This document shows positions 57,041-64,000 of a stretch of 64,000 bases of DNA, piece by piece. Position 1 is the stretch's first letter. Every line of letters begins with the position of its first letter. The DNA is taken from NCBI GenBank assembly GCA_037962975.1, contig CM075670.1:85749501-85813500 (forward strand). The letters are read 5' to 3'. This DNA comes from Clitoria ternatea (lineage: Eukaryota; Streptophyta; Magnoliopsida; Fabales; Fabaceae). A program made the translations under genes and the position numbers. Under the pieces are notes generated by a model. That model searched no databases. It had not been told where the DNA came from and worked only from the letters and a program-made list of their open reading frames with translations.

Positions 57041-57326
57041 GCTAACCAAAAAGGACCCAACATAAAATGGGTACCAAGTTCTCTAAACTAATTTTGTTTT
57101 GTAGGTATGCTTAAAGGCAAGCAACACCCATTGGTACTTGGATAGTGGGTTTTCAAAGCACATGACGGGAGATATGAGCAAATTCACAACATTCACTCTT
57201 AAAAGAAAAGGAAGCGTCACTTATGGGGATAATAACAAAGGAAGAATACTTGGTATTGGAAACATTGGTAAAGATTCCTCTACTTCAATTAGTGATGTAT
57301 TATATGTTGAATGACTCAAACATAAC
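57041..57326 (+). pseudogene. Protease of copia B
   Basis: In the plus frame, WYLDSGFSKHMTGD (about 57135-57175) is the aspartic-protease active site (D-S-G), with the usual following cysteine replaced by phenylalanine, then GKDSSTSISDVLYVE and a stop (TGA at about 57311) where copia reads on to LKHNLLSISQL. Confidence 0.75.
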
Positions 57327-58772
57327 TTGCTTAGCATAAGTCAATTATGTGATAAAGGATATAGAGTATTATTTGAGTCTAATTGTTGCATAATTGAAAA
57401 TAAGATAAACAAGGAAGTTAAGTTTGTTGGTAAAAGAATTGATAATATTTACATGATTGATGTTGATAGTTTGTTTTCAAATGATGTGCAATGCTTCATG
57501 ACTAAAGAGGATGAATCATGGTTATGGCATAGAAGAATAGCACATATACATATAGACCATCTAAACAAACTTGTTTCTAAAGAATTAGTAATTGGCTTGC
57601 CAAAGCTCAAATTTGAAAATAAATTTTATGATGCATGTCAAAAGGGAAAACAAGTAAAGGCATCTTTTCAAGCTAAAAATATTGTTTCTACTCAAAGGCC
57701 TTTACAAATTTTACACATGGATCTATTTAGACCTTCCAAAATCAAAAGCTTTGGTGGTAATTACTATGGTCTAGTAATTGTAGATGACTATTCAAGATAT
57801 ACATGGACCTTGTTTCTTACTCACACAAATGAAGCATATCATGCATTTAAGAAACTAGCCAAGGTTATCCAAAATGAACAAAATTCAAAGATTGCATCCA
57901 TAAGAACCGATCATGGGGGAGAATTTGAAAACCAATCATTTGAAAAGTTTTGTGAAAAACATGGTATTGAACACAATTTTTTAGCTCCTAGAACTCCACA
58001 ACAAAATGGAGTGGTTGAAAGGGAAAATAGATCTTTGGTGGAGCTTGCAAGAACCATGTTAAATGAAAATAATATTGCGAAATATTTTTGGGCCGATGCG
58101 GTAAATACCGCTTGTCACGTAATGAATAGATGTTTGATTAGGCCTATTCTAAAGAAAACCCCCTATGAACTTTACAAAGGAAGAAAACCAAATATTTCCT
58201 ATTTTCATATATTTGGATACAAATGCTTTGTACTTAACAATGGAAAGGATAATCTAGGAAAGTTTGATGCTAAAGTTGATGAGGCAATCTTTCTTGGATA
58301 TTCATCATTAAGTAAATGTTATCGAGTATTTAACAAACAAACAAACACTGTTGAGGAATCAATTAATGTGAAATTTGATGAAAGTAGCCATAACTCCCCG
58401 AGAAAAAGAGATTTTGATGATCTTGTAGGCACTTTCCAAGAATTGAACTTGGATGACAAAGAAGAAGACAACAAAGAAGGAGATACAACACAAGGTGTGG
58501 AAACTAAACAAAAAGAATGGATCACCTCAAAAGACCATCCATTGGACAACATTATAGGTGATATCACAAAAGGTGTAAGTACTCGTAAAGCTATTAGAAA
58601 TACTTGCAATCATCTAGCATTTGTTTCTCAAATTGAACCTAAAACCATTGATGAAGCTATTATTGATGAACATTGGATGTTGGCCATGCAAGAGGAACTA
58701 AATCAATTTGAAAGAAATGAAGTTTGGGAATTAGTGCCAAGACCCAATGATCACCAAATAATAGGGTACTAA
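57327..58772 (+). pseudogene. Integrase of copia B
   Basis: 481-codon frame. GAG-pre-integrase HRRIAHIHIDHLNKL and DACQKGKQVKASF (the first cysteine of the CxxC pair reads tyrosine). Catalytic core: HMDLFRPSKIKSFGG (first Asp), SIRTDHGGEFENQSF (second Asp) and TPQQNGVVERENRSLVELA (Glu), so the DDE triad is present. The C-terminal region KTPYELYKGRKPNISYFHIF is normal. The frame ends early at 58772 because of a single-base shift at about 58765, just where the RT begins (after ELVPRPNDHQIIG). Joins target DNA in the family. Confidence 0.88.
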
Positions 58773-60171
58773 ATGGGTTTTTAGTAATAAACTTGATGAA
58801 AATGGTATAATCACTAGAAACAAGGCTAGGCTAGTAGCTAAGGGATACAATCAAGAAGAAGGCATAGACTATAAAGAAATGTATGCACCCGTAGCTAGGC
58901 TAGAAGCTATTAGATTATTATTAGCCTTCGCATATTGTAAAGACTTTAAATTATACCAAATGGATGTCAAGAGTGTTTTCTTAAATGGATACATTCAAGA
59001 AGAGGTATATGTTGATCAACCTCCTGGTTTTGAAAACTATCAACTTCCAAATCATGTTTTCAAACTAAAAAAAGCTTTATATGGTTTAAAACAAGCTCTA
59101 AGAGCTTGGTATGAAAGATTCAGCAAATCTCTTTTGGAAAACAATTTTGAAAGAGGAAAGGTTGATACAACATTATTCATCAAGCACAAAAAGAATGACA
59201 TACTCTTGGTTCAAGTATATGTGGATGATATCATTTTTGGTGCTACTAATGAATCACTTTGCAAGGAGTTTGCTAAGTTAATGCAGGATGAATTTGAAAT
59301 GTCCATGATGGGAGAACTTACATTCTTCCTTGGGCTGCAAATTAAGCAAACCAAAGAAGGTATATTCATTAGTCAATCCAAATATTGTAAGGAGTTGCTT
59401 AAGAAATTCAACATGGACAAGGCAAATGAAATTGCTACACCTATGGGCACCTCATGTTATTTGGATAAGGATGAGAAAGGTAAGGATGTAGAACTCACCA
59501 AATATAGAGGTATGATTAGATCCTTACTTTACTTAACCGCTAGTAGACTGGATATCATGTTTGCTGTTTGTATATATGCAAGATACCAAGCATGCCCAAA
59601 AGAATCATACCTTACTGTTGTAAAAAGAATAATGAATTATTTGGTTGGAACTCAAGAGGTTGGTTTATGGTACCTTAAATGGGTTGAATGCACTCTTGTT
59701 GGATATTCTGATTCTGATTTTGCAGGATGTAAACTTGATAGAAAAAGTACTAGTGGTACTTGTCACTTGCTTGGTAGTTCTCTTGTATCTTGGCATAGCA
59801 AGAAACAAGTGAGTGTTGCATTATCAACAGCTGAGGTAGAATATGTTGCAGCCGGTAGTTGTTATGCTCAAATCCTTTGGATGAGACAACAACTCCTAGA
59901 ATTTGGTGTTATGTTAGACCATGTGCCTCTAAAATATGATAACACAAGTTCCATTAACATTTTAAAGAATCCTGTGATGCATTCTAGAACCAAACATATT
60001 GAGATTAGACACCATTTCATTAGGGATCATGTGTTAAAGGGTGATTGTGTGCTTGAACATGTTGAAACCTCTAAGCAATTAGCTGATATCTTCACCAAAC
60101 CACTTGCAAAGGACCAATTCATACACATAAGAAGAGAGTTAGGAATATTAGATATTTCAAATTGTGTTTGA
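58773..60171 (+). pseudogene. Reverse transcriptase and RNase H of copia B
   Basis: The plus frame reading to a stop at 60171 is open from about 58773, with its first Met at 58879. RT motifs: ARLEAIRLLLAFA, YQMDVKSVFLNGYIQEEVYV, ALYGLKQALRAWYERF and the catalytic box VQVYVDDIIFG (intact YVDD). RNase H: LVGYSDSDFAGCKLDRKSTS, SKKQVSVALSTAEVEYVAA and SRTKHIEIRHHFIRDHV. The domain set is complete and uninterrupted over 430 codons, the best-preserved enzyme in the window, but it is out of frame with the integrase upstream. Confidence 0.9.
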
Positions 60172-60328
60172 ATATTGATTGATGTTGATGATTCTTTGAC
60201 TTGTAATATGTTTGATGAGTAAAAATCAATTGATTGATGAAATAAGCATATTCTATTCCATGAATATTGAGTCCTTTGATACTTTATGATTGAAAAGCAT
60301 ATGTTTTTAAGCATTTCTGGGCTGTCAT

Positions 60329-60635
60329 AATCGATTAGATAGCTTCCTACAATCGATTAGAATCATTCTGTCCTTTCCATAATTGATTAGATCACTTTAA
60401 CTAATCAATTAGAGAGTCTCTGTGTTCCGAATAATCGATTAGTATACATGCCAAATCGATTAAAGACCCTCTGTCTTCCAGATAATCGATTACTCTCTCT
60501 TTCTAATCGATTTCCAAGGTGATGTTTTTAATGTAATCGATTACCAACCTGGCCTAATCGATTAGAACACCTGACGATTCAAATTCTGAAAGGGTGTAAT
60601 CAATTACAAGTAACCCCGTAATCCATTACGAGTGT
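60329..60635. repeat. Second TAATCGATTA array, between pol and the extra ORF of B
   Basis: Twelve copies of AATCGATTA or one-base variants (AATTGATTA, AATCAATTA, AATCCATTA), again mixed with TTCTGT/CTCTGT words. The array ends about 115 bp upstream of an internal TATA box, the same arrangement as in the LTR. Confidence 0.9.
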
Positions 60636-60698
60636 ATCAGAAACGTGACTTCTGTAGAATCCGAGTGAAAATCGTTGGCCCAATCCAAACTCACCCCT

Positions 60699-60755
60699 CT
60701 AAACCCTATTTCTCATCTCCTAAACCCTAATTCTCACCTCTAAACCCTATAAATA
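60699..60755 (+). promoter_or_regulatory. Candidate internal promoter of B: three telo-boxes and a TATA box
   Basis: CTAAACCCTA occurs three times at 20-21 bp spacing (about 60699, 60720, 60740), the last running into CTATAAATA (60747-60755). AAACCCTA telo-boxes are known promoter elements in plants. The TATA box lies 112 bp upstream of the next ATG (60867), a normal distance for a promoter driving a separate transcript of the extra ORF. Confidence 0.6.
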
Positions 60756-60866
60756 CCCCATCCTTCACCTTTTCTACCTCACACCTCCAATACCTCTCCT
60801 CCCTCCAATCTCTCAAATTTTCCAAAGACCCCTCACTCTCTTCATCTTTTCTTCTCCATTCACACA

Positions 60867-61979
60867 ATGTCTTCCTCTAGGAATGTGAAAAGAGCTAGGT
60901 CCTCACTTGCCCAAACCAATAACCCCCTTGATTTTTCAAGGTTTTTCACCAATCCTAGAGACCTCCAAAACTTTATCCAAAAGTTCTCTAAAAAGGATAT
61001 CATCTTCCCTCACTACATCAATGCTGAAATCTTTGACCATCCCAGCTTCACTTTCACTCACTCCCTTCACCACTACAATCTCTTTCTCTTCCTCACTCTT
61101 AAAGAGGAGGTATACTACCTGGAACTCATGCGAGTCTTTTTCTGTAATTTAAGGCTCGTTGATGGATTACTTAAGGCTAGAGTCAAGAATGTGACTGTAA
61201 GGATCACCAATGCCCAACTAGCTGAAATCACACAACTTCCTCTCTCCGATGCTGAGTTTGCTGGTGGAAATTCAGAGGATAAATGGGACTTTAATGCCAT
61301 TACTGCTCGCCAATCCCTTTGGAAAGCTGACCATCCCCGGAGCAATCACAAATTGGTAGGCCATCTCACTATCAATAATCGTCTCCTTCACTTTTTCTTG
61401 GTTAAACTCTTGGTCCCTTGTGGTGGTAATTATGCCTTGGTTGAAGAAGATGATGTACTCTTGATGTGGGCTATACAAAATGAGAAAGAAATTAATTGGT
61501 TTCAGCTGTTGAAGTTGCATATGCTCAAGGCCAAAGACCAGCAAAAACTTCCATATGCCATCCTCCTCATAAAAATTTTCAAAGCTTTTGGTGTTGACTT
61601 TGCTGGTGAACTTCCTGAGAAAATACCTCCAAAGGCATGCATTGGCACCCATCATCGCACCAAGATGGGTATCATATATGTCAATAGAGCTTAGCTCTCC
61701 AAGATGGAAGGAATTCATGCCAACATTCCCTTTGAAGCTCCAGCCAATGATCATGCCCCTCCTCCTCCTGCAACTCAAGAAATACAAGGTGAATCATCCA
61801 CTCCCGTTGACCCTTTCACCTCTCTCTATGCTTATCTCGATCAGCACTTTGAAAGAATTGACAACACTCTTCAACAATTTCAAATGACCGAGCAACAACA
61901 TTTTGAGCTCATGGAGCAACGTTATGAGGAGCTCTCAAACAAAATTTCTAAAATGCGTTTCTTTAATCCGGATAATTAG
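60867..61979 (+). pseudogene. Additional (env-like position) ORF of copia B, split by one stop codon
   Basis: MSSSRNVKRARSSLAQTNNP opens a 275-codon frame ending at TAG (61692-61694). Three codons later the same frame continues for 92 more codons to 61979, so a single nonsense change splits an ORF of about 370 residues. The N-terminal domain (FTNPRDLQNFIQKFSKKDII, then VYYLELMRVFFCNLRLVDG and ITQLPLSDAEF) resembles the 'putative plant transposon protein' domain seen in many legume retroelement proteins. The C-terminus has a proline-rich linker and a predicted coiled coil (YLDQHFERIDNTLQQFQMTE). No signal peptide or membrane segment is evident, so an envelope role is not supported. Function unknown. 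Confidence 0.75.
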
Positions 61980-62388
61980 ATCCTTCTTGTTTTGTTATGT
62001 TTGTTTCCTTTTGTCATGCAATTTCCATTCTGTAATTTGCTTCTGTAATTTCTCTTATCAATGAATGAACTTTTCCTTTTCTTATCTCTCTATGTATGTT
62101 TTTGATGATTACAAAGGGGGATAAGAATTAGAATTAGTGTTCATCTTTTATAACCAAATAGCAAATGGCAATCAAACAAGTGGAGCAATAAAAAATGATT
62201 AATCAAAAGTGGATTAATAACAAATGATTAACATATATTGATTCTCAATTGGCTTTAATTCTATATGGTTATTAACTGGCTTTAATTTCAGAGCAACAAG
62301 AAAACATATGCATAAACTCCTTAAGAAAGGGGGAGAAAACTTTATTTGGACTAACACCCTTACGAGATGAATATTATTTGTCATCATC
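61980..62388 (+). other. 3' untranslated region of B
   Basis: No gene. T-rich sequence after the extra ORF and a stretch with repeated ATTGGCTTTAATT phrases (about 62248 and 62276). Confidence 0.6.
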
Positions 62389-62401
62389 AAAAAGGGGAGA
62401 C
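62389..62401 (+). other. Polypurine tract of B
   Basis: AAAAAGGGGAGAC directly precedes the LTR start TGTGTTTGAATATG. Confidence 0.85.
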
Positions 62402-63954
62402 TGTGTTTGAATATGTATTCCAGGTTGCATATTTTTGATAATGACAAAGAGATCAAAAAGCAATTGAACAATCATGGCAAAGAGAACAAGTGTTTATAAA
62501 AGAACACTTAAAAGAGAAAACAGAGAAAACAACATCAGACCTACAAAAACACGAAGCCTAATTGATTACAGGACTTCATATAATCGATTATTGAAGTTCT
62601 GTCAAGAACTTAATCGATTACCTCATCAAACACTAATCGATTATGAAGCTTCTGTTTATCACCTAATCGATTGCACCAAGGAGGCCAATCGATTACCAAG
62701 TTGAGAAAAAGAATTAAAAGCATCAGGTGCATATGCTAATCGATTACAAGGATGACACAATTGATTATTAATGTTCTGTAAGGCCACTAATCGATTACCG
62801 TTAAAGAACTAATCGACTACAGAGTTTCTGTTTGTACAATAATCAATTGCACATGAGTTATAATCGATTACCATGCTGCGTAACATAATTAAATGCATCA
62901 GGTGTCACTCACAATCGATTACAGAGTGAAGAACAATTAATTAGCAAGGTTCTGTCTCTTAGCTAATCGATTATGTAGTAAAGTCTAATCGATTACCTGT
63001 TCAATTACATTGAAGAATTCAAAGTGTAATCGGTTACAACTTGAGGCCTAATCGATTACACTAGTGCCAGAATTTGGGGAAAGCGTTTTTAAGTGGGAAA
63101 CCAACATATTTCTCCATTTTTACTCCAATGCCCATACTATGCGACGGCTCTAAAGACTTTAGGGCACCTCTCCAAGGCCTATAAATGCAAGACTCATTCA
63201 AGCTTCTCAAGCATCAAAATCCATTAAAGGGAAATCAAATCTTAGTCTTGTGAGTTCTATTTCTTTGTGTAGTTTTATTTTCTAAAACTTAGAGCTTATA
63301 TTTATAAATCCTCTCTTGTGAGAGTTTAGAAATTGTAAGAGCCTTCATTTGTTTATCTACTCTATTGAGAGAGTTTATTGATTGTAAAACCAAACACCAA
63401 AACACCAAGGTTATTCACTCTAGGATTGAGTGGTCACAAAGGTTGGGGTTCAACCTTTGGGTATTGAGAGTTTGAGAGATTGGGTGGGTTGCCCTTGTGC
63501 TAGTGAGGATTGAGTTCTTGAGTGTGGGACACTAGGAAGCTGCAATTGCTCATAGCTTGTATCTCTAAACTTCAATTGTGGAAATCCTTCAAGTGGGTTG
63601 CTTGAAGGCGAGACATACACCGGGTTGGTGGAACTCGTTAAATTGGTTTGCAAACTTTTCTTCCCTACTCTCTTGCATTTACTTGTTGTACTTGATTGGT
63701 ATATTAATTTGATTGTGATATTATTGCTTAAACTTGAGTAACTAGGCTAAGTTAAAGTGTTGCACACCAAGTATTTGATAAATTACCTTAGCAACATTTG
63801 CACACTTTCTCATATTGACTCTTGCTCTACACTTGCTATTTCTTATATACAAGCATACTTAGTGAAAAAGAAATAAATTTCAAAGGCATTCTAACTAAAA
63901 GTTTTAAAACTCAATTCACCCCCCATCTTGAGTATTGAGGCCACTTGAACAACA
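62402..63954 (+). repeat. 3' LTR of B (uninterrupted, 1553 bp)
   Basis: TGTGTTTGAATATG to CCACTTGAACAACA. Contains about 18 TAATCGATTA-type words (62559-63070), the vacant insertion site of copy C (CCCAT, 63131-63135), TATA box CTATAAATG (63179-63187), and R-U5. The short reading frames NRLLKFCQ.. and similar are translations of the motif array, not genes. Confidence 0.92.
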
Positions 63955-64000
63955 ATAGAGACACATTCTCTTGTGTTGTCAAAATGCCTTATGTGCGGCT
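63955..64000 (+). pseudogene. Continuation of the RT of copia element A
   Basis: After the ATAGA flank the plus frame reads RDTFSCVVKMPYVRL, the copia RT motif normally following GLDY and corresponding to DTFSPVAKMTSVR. It resumes exactly where element A stops at 43984, which confirms that B inserted inside A's RT. Truncated by the window end. Confidence 0.8.

Larger units (their letters stand above)
43990..63954 (+). mobile_element. Sirevirus-like Ty1-copia element B with an additional 3' ORF, interrupted by element C
   Basis: LTRs are 43990-44719 plus 54561-55383 (5', split by C) and 62402-63954 (3', 1553 bp). Between them: PBS, gag with two zinc knuckles, protease, integrase, RT and RNase H, a spacer with its own TATA box, an extra ORF, and a PPT. 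It lies in the RT of element A with flanks ATAAA (43985-43989) and ATAGA (63955-63959), a 5-bp duplication with one mismatch. Extended gag plus an extra ORF between pol and the 3' LTR is characteristic of Sirevirus/SIRE-type copia. Several frameshifts and stops make it inactive. Confidence 0.88.

Noticed and set aside
60867..61979. Retroviral envelope gene
   Set aside because: Position fits the env-like ORF of Sireviruses, but I see no signal peptide, membrane anchor or cleavage motif.

Overview
The window is nuclear DNA of a flowering plant, most likely a papilionoid legume, possibly Phaseoleae. This is inferred from the families present: Ogre/Tat-type Ty3-gypsy elements with a TGGCGACTCCRCTGGGGAC primer-binding site, and Sirevirus-like Ty1-copia with a late extra ORF. 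There are no operons, CRISPR arrays or bacterial genes. I found one host gene, a 266-codon 6-phosphogluconolactonase (cytosolic type, oxidative pentose-phosphate pathway), with coding exons 36505-36677, 36761-36896 and 39528-40019. Nearly everything else is nested LTR retrotransposons in two stacks flanking it.

Left stack (1-35309). The oldest layer is a minus-strand Tat-lineage gypsy element (F): its LTR is 34491-35309 and its decayed gag, protease, RT, RNase H and second RNase H run leftward to 26926. A 3.15-kb solo LTR (31159-34310) sits inside its gag with an imperfect 5-bp target duplication. A non-coding gypsy derivative with 5.1-kb LTRs (LARD, 9898-26925) cut F in the second RNase H. 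A Ty1-copia element (11182-19424, perfect AAGAT duplication) then landed in the LARD interior, and an Ogre-like element (D/E, 1-9897) landed in the LARD left LTR. D/E is abnormal: a minus-strand R-U5-leader-gag unit is joined head-to-head to a full plus-strand LTR, giving an inverted repeat of about 2.0 and 2.3 kb with a 0.8-kb spacer.

Centre (35310-41242). This is low-copy DNA with an (AT)n microsatellite, the lactonase gene and a probable tRNA-derived SINE on the minus strand.

Right stack (41243-64000). A decayed copia element with a 162-bp LTR (A) is interrupted in its RT by a larger Sirevirus-like copia (B, 43990-63954). B's 5' LTR is in turn interrupted by a young Ogre-like deletion derivative (C, 44725-54560, perfect CCCAT duplication). 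B's intact 3' LTR preserves the empty target site.

The most interesting signal is non-coding. Five unrelated elements each carry an array of their own short inverted repeat in LTR or leader DNA: TAATCGATTA in copia B (upstream of a TATA box in both the LTR and an internal promoter), CGCTCAAGCGAG in the LARD LTR, a chain of hairpins with paired base changes in the Ogre-like R-U5, TTTGTAA-N3-TTACAAA in the inner copia, and a 19-bp-period AATAGTAATTTACTATT array in the solo LTR. All boundaries were read by eye, with no alignment or database search.
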